Of a stretch of DNA of 64,000 nt, positions 47,651 through 56,336 are shown one piece after another. The DNA lies in the NCBI GenBank assembly GCA_016713765.1, contig JADJON010000001.1:1488001-1552000 (forward strand), in the 5' to 3' direction. The notes under the pieces are model-generated. The model was given only the letters and a program-made list of their open reading frames with translations, was not told where the DNA came from and made no database searches. A program made the translations under genes and the position numbers. Positions within the stretch are counted from its first letter, which is position 1. Each line of letters opens with the position of its first letter. Source of the stretch: Bacteroidota bacterium. Its GTDB lineage: Bacteria; Bacteroidota; Bacteroidia; AKYH767-A; 2013-40CM-41-45.

Positions 47651-49185
47651 TCACGCTACCTGGGCGTTGATAGGCCCAAACCGACAGCCCGGATAGTTTA
47701 GCTGCTGCCAGCAATTACGGAGCGCCCTATCCGTAAAAATAGAAAAAAGCAGCCTGGTGAGCCACTTTTTCAACTTCGGCAGGCCTAAAATGTTTATAAC
47801 CCTCCGAAAATTATAAATCAGGTAAATGAGTCCGAACTCTCCTTCGTTCTTCCGCAGGCCTTTTAACAGGATGTGGTCGTATCCCCACTGTCGTTTGATG
47901 GTCCCGAAGATGTGTTCGATGATCTGCTGACGAAGTGTATAGACGGATGAGTTTTCTCTGACCCGCCGGTTGTTGCGCTCTACCGCTTCGGCATGTACGG
48001 AACGCTCGATCACCCGGCCGTTCGGATTGCGCGTGCACAGGTGCCGCACTTCACAATTATTACAAGCCGTGGTCTTGTAGTGTTTTACCCGGGTTACCGA
48101 CTTTTCGTACTTTTTGTTGTACCACTGACCGGTGGTTTTCAGGATATGTCCCTGTGGACACACATACTGATCTTTCTTCGGGTTATAACGAAAACGCTCG
48201 CCGTAAAACTCCGGGGTGGGAACGGGATTGCTCCGGGGAACTTCCTGGTATGCCACGTAGGTGTAGATGTCTTCCCGCTGGCAGGCGGCAAGCTGCTCGC
48301 CGTTGTGGTAACCCTTGTCGGCCAGTACGGCCACGGCCTCTGTATCACAGATGCTCTTGGTCTTCTGAGCCATCGGCAGCAGGGCTTTGCGGTCGTTCTG
48401 GTTGGTGACTTCGTACTCGAGCACCAGCTTATTGGCCGAGTCTGCGACGGTCTGCACGTTGTAGGCCACTTCGATCACCGAGCCGTGCAGGATCATGCTG
48501 CGGGCATCGGGGTCGGTGGTGGAGACCTGGTCCTGGCCGGTGGCGGCAAGCTGCTTTTCGATGCGCTTATACTTTCGGCGCTGAGCTTTTTGTTTCTTCA
48601 GCTTCTCACCAACGGCTTCCTGCTGAGCTTCATCCAGGTCACCGGCATTGAGTTCTTCGATATAGGATTGAATCTTGGTATCGATGTATTCCAGTTGCCG
48701 GTCGATTTTCTTCTGGTTGAAGTTGTTCTTCTTGGAGTTGACCGCTCTGAACTTGCTGGAGTCCAGCGCCACCAGTGTTTTCCCGGTCAGGCCCTTGCGG
48801 TTGAGTTGCCGTACGAAGTGGGTGAACGCATTACGGAAGAGCTGCGGATTCTCCGACCGAAAACCGGCAATCGTACGAAAACAGGGCTGCAGGCCTTTCA
48901 ATAGCCACAGCAGCTCAATGTTCCGCTGGCACTCACGCGCCAGGAGCCGGGAGGTTCGGATCCTGTTCAGGTATCCGTAGACATACAATTTGAACAGATC
49001 CGCCGGGTGATACATCGGCCGGCCTTCTTCCACCGGCGCTTTTTCCAAAAACCCAAATCCTTAAGCGGGAGCGCATCCACAAACAGATCAATTACCCTGA
49101 CCTCGGCATCTTCCGGGATCAAATCATCGATACACGTCGGGAATAACGTGGCCTGCCTGCGATCAAATCCGGTGAGGTATTTCAT
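47651..49185 (-). CDS. IS1182-family transposase in two overlapping frames
   Basis: The N-terminal frame starts MKYLTGFDRRQATLFP at 49185 and includes LIPEDAEVRVIDLFVDAL. The rest, in the -1 frame, begins EKAPVEEGRPMYHPADLFKLY and carries the DDE-type core: LVALDSSKFRAVNSK (first Asp), then AVAVLADKGYHNGEQL, and the C-terminal EHIFGTIKRQWGYDHILLKG (Glu). The frames meet at GGGTTTT (minus strand, 49048-49054), phased G GGT TTT for -1 slippage. Together they would make a ~510-residue full-length protein. Whether this is programmed slippage or a mutation cannot be decided from one copy. Terminal inverted repeats were not found with confidence. Confidence 0.85.
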
Positions 49186-49193
49186 GGGAAGCC

Positions 49194-49214
49194 GATTATC
49201 CTCTGAAGATAATC
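49194..49214 (-). promoter_or_regulatory. Hairpin just before the IS1182 transposase start
   Basis: GATTATC (49194-49200) and GATAATC (49208-49214) form a perfect 7-bp stem with a 7-nt loop, 8 bp upstream of the ATG. Such hairpins in IS elements can hide the ribosome-binding site on readthrough transcripts; that use here is inference. Confidence 0.55.
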
Positions 49215-49272
49215 AGCAATCCCCTTAATTGGATTGAATTTCTTTAAACAGGGCGGGAAGGTTTTTGCACAG

Positions 49273-49409
49273 TCTGACGTTTTCGGGCTTGGCGAAGGTG
49301 GCGATTTTGACTACAAATGTTGATGGGGAGAACCAAATTTTGATTAACCACAAATGTGTCTGCGGAGCGCTGAACCGCCACTTTTGCCAAATTCGTGTTA
49401 TCGGGTCGG
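49273..49409. repeat. attC-like boundary element (site D), left arm disrupted by the IS1182 element
   Basis: The arms GGGCTTGGCGAAGGTGGCG (left, near 49285) and CGCCACTTTTGCCAAATTC (right, near 49376) pair with few mismatches. The right arm ends GTGTTATCGGGTCGG like the other sites. The usual left start CGATAACG is absent and is found instead beyond the IS, at 47609-47616 (gcATAACGG). This suggests the IS inserted in the left arm. It shares internal sequence (ACAAATGTTGAT, AACCACAAATGTG) with sites B and C. Confidence 0.55.
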
Positions 49410-49430
49410 CCTTCTTGTCGTCCGTATGTT

Positions 49431-50348
49431 TCACTCTTCGCCAAAGTAGTCGCTGTCAAGTTTTTTGAGTTCATAAGTCTGTTGTGTTGTGCAACCAAGA
49501 TTATAGTCAATCATAAGTTGAGCCAACTGTTCACCGTCAATGAGAACAATTTTTGTTTCATTTCTCGGTGTGTATTCTAACGCTTCCTTAGTGAAATTTG
49601 ATGTCGTGATAAAAATTCCTTTTTTAGCTCCTTGTCCGGCAAGTGCACCAACAAATTTTTGAATTTCTGGTCGTCCAACAACATTTCCTGGTTTCCAACG
49701 CTTGGCTTGAATGTAGATAATATCAAGGCCAAGTTTGTCTTCTTTTATTGTTCCGTCAATTCCTTCGTCACCACTTTTCCCCATTGCTTTCCCTGCATCT
49801 TTGATTGAACCTCCGTAACCCATTTTTACTAAAAGTTCAACTACTAGTCTCTCGAAAAAAGCAGGCGATAATTCAACTACTTTATTAAGTAATTCAGAAG
49901 CCAAGGACTTTCTTATTCTTTGATATGCTTTATCTAAATTCTCTTCAGGAGTTTGTTCATTTGTCTCTATGATAGTGATTTCATCTTCTTCAGTATCATC
50001 ATTTCTCGAAGCGTTTTGAAATTCTAAAAATGCAGGGAATTGTCTTAGATACTTCGCATCAACTCGGTCGGGATTTTTTGCTAAAGTTTGTCTGCCAATA
50101 TCTGTGATTACGAATGTTGCACGTTTCGGAGAGTCAAGCAGTCCTGCTTTTTTTAGATAAGTCTTTGCCCAACCAACTCTATTGTCAAAAATTGCTTGGT
50201 TACCACTTGCTAAAAGTTCTTTTCTTTCTTCATCAGTTACTTCAAATTCGATAGCCAAACTTTCAATCAAGTCTCTGTATTTGTGTTCCTGTCCGTCCGA
50301 AACAAGTTTGAGTAAAGGAAGCATTAATGATTGATAGTCTGGTATCAT
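49431..50348 (-). CDS. Mrr-type restriction endonuclease
   Basis: A type IV-like restriction protein that would cut modified or foreign DNA. The N-terminal half (about residues 1-140) is the Mrr_N winged-helix region. Then comes the catalytic part: FERLVVELLVKMGYGGS, GDEGIDGTI (catalytic Asp) and DIIYIQAKRWK (the Q-A-K form of the ExK motif), followed by IQKFVGALAGQGAKKGIFITTS. All expected nuclease residues are present. It shares a module with a small isomerase-like gene, bounded by sites D and B. Confidence 0.9.
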   Translation of the reverse strand: MIPDYQSLMLPLLKLVSDGQEHKYRDLIESLAIEFEVTDEERKELLASGNQAIFDNRVGWAKTYLKKAGLLDSPKRATFVITDIGRQTLAKNPDRVDAKYLRQFPAFLEFQNASRNDDTEEDEITIIETNEQTPEENLDKAYQRIRKSLASELLNKVVELSPAFFERLVVELLVKMGYGGSIKDAGKAMGKSGDEGIDGTIKEDKLGLDIIYIQAKRWKPGNVVGRPEIQKFVGALAGQGAKKGIFITTSNFTKEALEYTPRNETKIVLIDGEQLAQLMIDYNLGCTTQQTYELKKLDSDYFGEE

Positions 50349-50366
50349 AATCTGGAATTTTTCCTG

Positions 50367-50618
50367 TTATCTTAGTGAAATGATTTCTATTTTCATATAT
50401 GGGTAGTAAGGCAAAGTAGAAAGCTTTTTGTCTGCATCAGCTTTGTCATTAGCCATTAATACCAAATAAATACCAGCTACATCGCCTTTTATGTATGAGG
50501 CTAAAAGTGTCCCATTATTTTCCCATTCTTTTATTATTTCTTGCTCCCTTGGTAATAATTTAATTCTTGTTTCATCGTCAATTCCTTGTAAAAGGATGTC
50601 AATCATAAATTTATTCAT
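50367..50618 (-). CDS. Muconolactone-isomerase-like small protein
   Basis: An 83-residue protein whose C-terminal half (YLVLMANDKADADKKLSTLP then YYPYMKIEIISLR) resembles the MIase (PF02426) ferredoxin-like fold with its LPLxPYMxIEV ending. It is far shorter than and lacks the aromatic-degradation context of true isomerases. It precedes the Mrr gene by 18 bp, so the two are co-transcribed. An accessory or ligand-sensing role is inference. Confidence 0.6.
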   Translation of the reverse strand: MNKFMIDILLQGIDDETRIKLLPREQEIIKEWENNGTLLASYIKGDVAGIYLVLMANDKADADKKLSTLPYYPYMKIEIISLR

Positions 50619-50638
50619 TGCTTGTCATTTTATCTGCA

Positions 50639-50658
50639 TACTCTATTCGGTTTTCTGC
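50639..50658 (-). repeat. Leader sequence shared by two modules, copy 2
   Basis: Identical to 47524-47543 for 20 bp (TACTCTATTCGGTTTTCTGC), then TTTCCCCGTTTT. It lies 21 bp upstream of the MIase-like ATG. Confidence 0.7.
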
Positions 50659-50721
50659 TTTCCCCGTTTTTTTTGATGTCAAAGATAGGTTTCTTAATGT
50701 CTGTGTCGTTTTCTAGGCTGC

Positions 50722-50856
50722 CCGATAACGTTTTGGCGCTTGGCGCAGTGGCGGATTTCGGAGCACAAAACTGTCAATACACCACAAAAGTTGATGCGAG
50801 GTAGAATGTTCAATTAACCACGTAACCCGCCATTGTGCCAAACGCCTGTTATCGGT
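50722..50856. repeat. attC-like boundary element (site B)
   Basis: The left arm begins CCGATAACG (50722) and includes GGCGCTTGGCGCAGTGGCGG; the right arm includes CCGCCATTGTGCCAAACGCC and ends TGTTATCGG. Twenty positions of the core arms agree at 17, and the two G/A differences would be G-T wobbles. The ~70-bp centre contains ACAAAACTGTCAATAC and AAAAGTTGATG, shared with site C. The element lies in the 369-bp gene-free stretch between the Mrr module and the next module. Confidence 0.65.
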
Positions 50857-50987
50857 TCGGTGTTCTTCTTTCGTCTTGTCTGTCAGTCGGTTGAGCGTTG
50901 GCTTTGCAAGCTCTTTGACAAAGCTTTGCCTTGCGGGTTGGCTTGTGGGGCTTTGGCAATGTGCTTGCAAATAGGGTGGCTTGTTAT

Positions 50988-52268
50988 TCATTTTCTTTGC
51001 TTGGTCATTTCATCGTTAAGAAATTCAAATACTCCGTTCTTACTTGTTTTATCCATTACTAGCTTGTCATATATCCCTTTGTTTTCTGAAAGTCTAAAAA
51101 AGTTGAACTTGTCATAATGTGCGTCAATATAATCCCAAGTCCAATTTAGCTTTTCACAACTTGAAAGGTTATTCCAATTTATTTTGTCATTCAGATTATT
51201 CAACAAATCAGTTGTCAGAGGGAGATAATAAAATGAGTAGTGTGTAGGATTAAATAAATCAATATTGCTTTCTATGAACTCTTTTGAAATAATATCTCGA
51301 TGATTCCTGATAAACTCTGATTCTTTAAAATTCAATTTTTCTTTATATTTTTCGATAAAATCTAGCGTCAATTTAGTATTACAAAATTTGCATAGATTTT
51401 CCCAAGGCAAATATTTTATGAAATCATCTTGCAAAAAATAACTGATGTCGTTTTGTTGTCGAGTAAATACTCGAAATAGAAATGATGGCAAAGCCATTTT
51501 CTTCAAAATTGGATTTGTAAACTCTTTAGTTTCATACTGTTTTTTGTAATGGCTAAATACAAAATCAAAAGAATCTTTGTTATAGCTGATGGCAGGATTC
51601 AAAATTACTTTATCCCAATTCCATTTCTTTGATGCAGGATATTTATAAATAAGTTCTATACTCTTTGGATTTTGTGATAATGCGTCAAAATCTAGCTTCT
51701 CCATATACTTTTGAATAAATTCAACTGAAAGCGGGAGATTTTTATTAGCTGACAACTTTTTCCAATCCCATTTTTCTGAAAACTCTTGAAGTGTTTCTTC
51801 CGTGAAGTCAATATTTATTCTTTGTGATACCGAACTCCAATCAAGTATATCCTTATATCTTCTTAAATTTTCAATGGTTGAAAGTGGTTCTTTTGTTATA
51901 AGCCATTTGCTCCAATCAAACTTATCACCGTATTCTGAAAGTAAATCATTAGACCATTCAATGTTTTTGGACAGATGGATGGAACTAAATTCGATTTTGG
52001 ATTCGTATCTTTTGAAAAAGGCAATGTCAAATTTTATGGTCTTTATTTTCCAAAGTGCTGACCAATCAATTTTTGCATCTACTTTGTCGAGCAGTTCAAT
52101 GTCCCATTTAACCGAATCGTTGTTCATTAAGTGGTATCGGTCAAAGTTTAGAATTGACTTGTACTGTAAAATGTCATCTTTTGAAAAAGGATAGAAACGA
52201 GAAATCAAATCAACTTTGAGTTGATTTAAGGCAGTTTCTTTTTCTTCTTTTTCAAATAGACTTTTCAT
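50988..52268 (-). CDS. Trp/Tyr-rich repeat protein of unknown function
   Basis: The 426-residue protein is built from about ten degenerate repeats of roughly 25-38 residues of the type LSVEFIQKYMEKLDFDALSQN, with Trp or Phe in the middle of each (DWSALW, DWSKWL, DWSSVS, DWKKLS, NWDKVI, NWNNLS). It is likely an alpha-helical solenoid. There is no signal peptide or transmembrane part. It is the last gene of a four-gene module, 2 bp after the helicase stop. A role as regulator, specificity or immunity factor is possible but not shown. Confidence 0.6.
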   Translation of the reverse strand: MKSLFEKEEKETALNQLKVDLISRFYPFSKDDILQYKSILNFDRYHLMNNDSVKWDIELLDKVDAKIDWSALWKIKTIKFDIAFFKRYESKIEFSSIHLSKNIEWSNDLLSEYGDKFDWSKWLITKEPLSTIENLRRYKDILDWSSVSQRINIDFTEETLQEFSEKWDWKKLSANKNLPLSVEFIQKYMEKLDFDALSQNPKSIELIYKYPASKKWNWDKVILNPAISYNKDSFDFVFSHYKKQYETKEFTNPILKKMALPSFLFRVFTRQQNDISYFLQDDFIKYLPWENLCKFCNTKLTLDFIEKYKEKLNFKESEFIRNHRDIISKEFIESNIDLFNPTHYSFYYLPLTTDLLNNLNDKINWNNLSSCEKLNWTWDYIDAHYDKFNFFRLSENKGIYDKLVMDKTSKNGVFEFLNDEMTKQRK

Positions 52269-52270
52269 AA

Positions 52271-54820
52271 CTAATCTTCATTTACAAAACTCTCTTCATA
52301 ATCTTGTCGGCTTAATACTGTGTCAAATAGACCAACATCTTCGCCTTCGTGTCTGTTGATTCCGATATATTCCAAACTTGCATCTTCGTAGCGTTTGAAT
52401 TTGTAAACGGCATCATTCATCAAGGCAGAGTTGAACACGCCAAGACTTACCAATAATTCAAAGTCTTTTACCGAAAGTCCTGTTACTTTTTTGAAAAGCC
52501 CTGGCTCTAACTGCGTGATTACGTCTTTTAGACTTCTTTCTCGGTAATCAGTCAGATACATAAACACAGGTACACGAGTAGCGAACTTGATTAGCTTTTC
52601 TTGGATTTGCTTTCTTAGGCTCTTGTATTCCTTTTCTTCGTCTGAAAGTTCTTTTTTCTCTTTCTTGGTTAGTTCTCGGTCGTTGGCTTCTTTCTTTGCT
52701 TTTTTTACTGCTTCCGATTTATTGATAATGGTTTCAATGTCCTGATTCAAATTCCTGAAGCCTTCAATGCTCATTAAAGCTTTCATTGCTTCTTCGTTTG
52801 CCATCAATCGGGCAAGGGTGTTATTGTCCACGTTTATGAGCAAGGCACTTTCCCAACGTCTTGCCAAAAGCGTTGCGGTTGTGCCACTCATTGCCATATC
52901 TAAAATTCCCGCTGCATCCACTTGCTTCATTGAACTGCCGTCATAAGCCAATACTGGCAGGAAGTTGATAAACTCAGCAACTTTTGCTTCGGGGTTTGAT
53001 TCGTTTACATTAAGTCGGCAACTGTAATCGGCAATTTGCCTTAATGCACGGTCGGGAGCAAAGTCAAAAACGTAGCATTCTTCTTTTAGAATTTCTTCTT
53101 TGTTGGGTGATTTGCTGTCGGGGTTTTTGATAACCCAAGGCGTTTGCACACGGAAAGCTGCTTGAAAATAGGTTTCAGGACTGGAAGAATTTCGAAGCAT
53201 AAAAATTCCTGTCCAAGGTTTTACCGATACGCCTGTGGTGAGTTTGCCGCAAGAAAGCGTAATGGTTTTTGATTCCAGTGGATTGTCGGTCATTGCATCT
53301 AAAACTGGGGGCAATGCTTCTATTCCTATTCCTGCTTGTGTACCTGCTGCAACCACGACTTTGTAATCGTGGTAAAAAATGTTTTGTCTTCTTTCAAGTA
53401 ATAATGCCATTGCATTACACGCTGCAACTGTTGGCAAAAACCAAAAAGTATGATTTAATACTTTGAGCAATGGAGCGTGTGAAAACGGTAAAGGCGGCTT
53501 TTTTGCTCCCATCTTCAAATGGTCAACGGTGGTTTCACTAAACGAACCCCGAATTAAATCCAACCATTTTTGTACTTCATCTTCGTATTTGAAACGGGCT
53601 TTTCGCCCTTCGCCTTCGGCTGAAAAAAATATGTTTAAATCAAAACCGTCAAACTCGCCTTGCATAGCAATTTGGCGAATGGAATCGGGCAATTGATAGG
53701 TAAGCATTACCATTCTTGGTAAGGCTGCATAAGGATTTGAACCTAAGGAATCGTCCCAATTTTCTTTGGCTCTTTGCTCGTCTGAATACGTCCAATTGAA
53801 AATTTGCTCTTCTATAAATTCGCCTGAACTAATGGCACGAAACGGAGTGCCCGACAAATACAAAAAGTGATTGGTGCTAATTGGAATAATCTTCTCTAAG
53901 TGTTCCGCTTTGTCTTCTTCGGCAAAACCTTCTTTTTCAATTTTCTTAAATTCTTCAATTTCTTTTTCGGCTTCTAAATCTTTGCCGAATAAATCTTTGG
54001 CGTTTTCTCGCCAAGCCCCAAAATGGTATTCGTCAAAAATGATACAATCCCACACGGTGGCGTGTACCCATTCGTTTTTGGTTTTAATACCACCTGTGTT
54101 GGCGTTTTTGCCTAAAAAATCCTGAAACGAACCAAAGCAAACCAAGGGTTTTTTGGTGTCAATATCTTGGCTCGATAGTTCATCTGCGTGTTTAGAAATA
54201 AATTGCCACCCTTTAAAGTCAACGTGAGAAAGTAAATCTTCTTTCCAAGCATCTTCAACTGCTGGTTTGAATGTAAGTACTAGTACTTTTTTCCAACCCA
54301 TTTTTTTTGCCAATTGGTAACTGGCAAAGGTTTTTCCGAAACGCATTTTGGCATTCCAAAGGAAGTGCGGATTTCTGTCTTTATTTTCTTTTTTGAAACT
54401 TTTGAAATAGGCAATGGTCTTGTTAACGGCTGCATCCTGTTCGGGTCGCATACCGAAAGTAAGCACACGGTTTTCTTCTGTTTTTTCACCTGTCTTGATT
54501 TGGTGAATAGCTCTACGCAAGTCGTTTAAGGTGCATTTAAACCATTCTCCGCTTTCGTTTACAACTTTCCATTCTCTCAACAATCGGTGTACTTCGTGGT
54601 CAGTGAAAGAACTTCCGTCACGTTTCATCGCCGATTCTTCAAATACAATTTTGTATGGAATTGCTGCCGTGCCTAATTGCTCTTTGATACGTGTTTGTGC
54701 ATCACGGTCGGTATAGCCGATTTTGAGCAAACCTTTGTGCGTTGCCACATTTACCAACTCATAAGCATAAATGGTGGGATTGGTGGACGGTCGAGGTGGA
54801 AAAAATTCTTTTTTGCCCAT
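52271..54820 (-). CDS. GIY-YIG-type nuclease fused to SF2 helicase
   Basis: The 849-residue protein starts with a GIY-YIG/T5orf172-like domain (residues 18-100: YAYELV, GLLKIGYT, later DHEVHRLL with a candidate Glu). A DEAD/DEAH helicase follows, with a Walker A-like MRFGKTFAS (159-167), motif II DEYH (263-266), motif III SGTPFRA and later SCGKLTTGVSVKPW. The C-terminal ~200 residues are charged and coiled. It would be the nuclease/translocase part of a restriction system with the two upstream methyltransferases. It starts 1 bp after the 504-residue methyltransferase stop. Confidence 0.88.
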   Translation of the reverse strand: MGKKEFFPPRPSTNPTIYAYELVNVATHKGLLKIGYTDRDAQTRIKEQLGTAAIPYKIVFEESAMKRDGSSFTDHEVHRLLREWKVVNESGEWFKCTLNDLRRAIHQIKTGEKTEENRVLTFGMRPEQDAAVNKTIAYFKSFKKENKDRNPHFLWNAKMRFGKTFASYQLAKKMGWKKVLVLTFKPAVEDAWKEDLLSHVDFKGWQFISKHADELSSQDIDTKKPLVCFGSFQDFLGKNANTGGIKTKNEWVHATVWDCIIFDEYHFGAWRENAKDLFGKDLEAEKEIEEFKKIEKEGFAEEDKAEHLEKIIPISTNHFLYLSGTPFRAISSGEFIEEQIFNWTYSDEQRAKENWDDSLGSNPYAALPRMVMLTYQLPDSIRQIAMQGEFDGFDLNIFFSAEGEGRKARFKYEDEVQKWLDLIRGSFSETTVDHLKMGAKKPPLPFSHAPLLKVLNHTFWFLPTVAACNAMALLLERRQNIFYHDYKVVVAAGTQAGIGIEALPPVLDAMTDNPLESKTITLSCGKLTTGVSVKPWTGIFMLRNSSSPETYFQAAFRVQTPWVIKNPDSKSPNKEEILKEECYVFDFAPDRALRQIADYSCRLNVNESNPEAKVAEFINFLPVLAYDGSSMKQVDAAGILDMAMSGTTATLLARRWESALLINVDNNTLARLMANEEAMKALMSIEGFRNLNQDIETIINKSEAVKKAKKEANDRELTKKEKKELSDEEKEYKSLRKQIQEKLIKFATRVPVFMYLTDYRERSLKDVITQLEPGLFKKVTGLSVKDFELLVSLGVFNSALMNDAVYKFKRYEDASLEYIGINRHEGEDVGLFDTVLSRQDYEESFVNED

Positions 54821-54821
54821 A

Positions 54822-56336
54822 TTAATCCATTGGTCTTATTAAAGTATCAATGAACTCTACTTCACTTTCGGTGATACCATATTTTGCAAATAATTTTTCA
54901 TCTGTCCATTCTTCGTAGAAATCTTGGACTGGCACAAAAGCAAATACACCCCTAGAAATATTTTGAGTGTTTTTTATTAGCGACATCATAAATCGGAAAA
55001 AACGGGTGTGCATATATTTTGCCACGTTTTCTGCAATTTTTTTGTTTTTGTAAATGCCTACAACTAGATATGTCTCAGTACTACAAGACATTTTATCAGC
55101 AATAATTGGTTTGCTAATAATTTGGTGAGGATATGAGTCTCCACCTGGACTGGCTTTGGAAACCAAGACTTTTATTTCTTTAACCCAATGCTTATTTTTT
55201 AGAACTTGTTCTTCGCACACATAACCATTATCTCCAAATCTATATAGTAAGATATTATGCTTGTCAGTTTTACTCTTTTTGAAACCTGAAAAATTGGAAT
55301 CAAGGCCAAAGGGTTTTCTTGCACTCACTGTTTCATCAAAAGTTTTTTCATTGAATTTCTTAACCTTTCTAAGTATGTCAATCGCTTCATTGTATCTTAC
55401 AAAAACATCTGAATTAGGTTCTAAAAGTGGTCTTTTTGAAGTGCTCAGAACTGTACCGTTTTTATAATTTGTTATTGTACAATCCCCTTTATGTTCTCTG
55501 TCCCAAAGAAAATAGCAAACACCACCACGAATATTTAGACCGGGAAAGCAATCAGATGTTTCCGGAAAATCGTGAATTTGAGCAATTCTTTTATCTTTCA
55601 GCATTTCATCTCTAAATTCATCAAGTCCTTTCCCACCTGAATACCATCTTGCAGGAACAATCATTGAAAGGTATCTTGGATTTAAATTCTTTGCTTGTTC
55701 AATAAATTTGTGATAAAGTGAAATTGCTCCTGAGTCACGACCACCACCATCACTCATTTGATATGGCGGATTACCAACGATAACGTCAAACTTCATATTA
55801 AATATTTTTTCAGGTTTGTCTGTGTGAATAAAATTGTAAGCGTAAGTTTCCAAGGCATCTCCTCGGTCGTACACTTCTTGGCTTGCACCACAATAGGTAC
55901 ATTTTCCGTTTTGCCAAGTATGTTTCATTCGTTTGTAGCGAATGTTTCCTTGTTCATCATCAAAGGTTTCGCAAATGGAGTATTTGCCATTGGCTGTTTT
56001 GGAGCAATACACGCTTCTGCGAGATAGCAGTGCGGTTAAATCGGTAATGGCAATGCCATATAATTGTTGGCTAAAAATGTGGTTAATGCGTTCCTGCTTG
56101 TCGGGTATTTGGGTTTCCAAACCTACCATTAGTCGCTTTGCCATTTCACGCAAAAACACGCCACTTTTAGAAACAGGGTCTAAAAACTTGGCGTTAGGGT
56201 TGCTCCATAATTTGGCTGGGAGCAAGTCCAAAATATCATTCACCAGACTCGGTGGCGTGAACACTTCGTCATTACTCAAATTGGCAAGGCAAGAGAGTAC
56301 GTCAGGATTATAGTTCGTTTGTATCATCTTCGCCAA
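54822..56336 (-). CDS. Eco57I-type adenine methyltransferase subunit with degenerate SAM motif
   Basis: A 504-residue protein of the N6-adenine methyltransferase kind. The catalytic motif IV VIVGNPPYQ is intact at residues 186-193. The SAM-binding motif I is replaced by FLDPVSKSGVFL (51-62), where DPACGSG is expected, so cofactor binding may be weak or lost. The N-terminus NDEVFTPPSLVNDILDLLP is similar to EVFTNQREVNAMLDLV in the upstream 225-residue protein. A TaqI/Eco57I-like C-terminal region (residues 200-480) would recognise DNA. It overlaps the small methyltransferase gene by 29 bp. Confidence 0.88.
   Translation of the reverse strand: MAKMIQTNYNPDVLSCLANLSNDEVFTPPSLVNDILDLLPAKLWSNPNAKFLDPVSKSGVFLREMAKRLMVGLETQIPDKQERINHIFSQQLYGIAITDLTALLSRRSVYCSKTANGKYSICETFDDEQGNIRYKRMKHTWQNGKCTYCGASQEVYDRGDALETYAYNFIHTDKPEKIFNMKFDVIVGNPPYQMSDGGGRDSGAISLYHKFIEQAKNLNPRYLSMIVPARWYSGGKGLDEFRDEMLKDKRIAQIHDFPETSDCFPGLNIRGGVCYFLWDREHKGDCTITNYKNGTVLSTSKRPLLEPNSDVFVRYNEAIDILRKVKKFNEKTFDETVSARKPFGLDSNFSGFKKSKTDKHNILLYRFGDNGYVCEEQVLKNKHWVKEIKVLVSKASPGGDSYPHQIISKPIIADKMSCSTETYLVVGIYKNKKIAENVAKYMHTRFFRFMMSLIKNTQNISRGVFAFVPVQDFYEEWTDEKLFAKYGITESEVEFIDTLIRPMD

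Noticed and set aside
47993..48904. 303-codon plus-strand frame over the IS1182 transposase
   Set aside because: Antisense of the DDE-type transposase, with no domain of its own.
49186..49240. Terminal inverted repeats of the IS1182 element
   Set aside because: Only short partial matches (CAATCCA / CAACCCA) were seen between the two ends, too weak to set boundaries.
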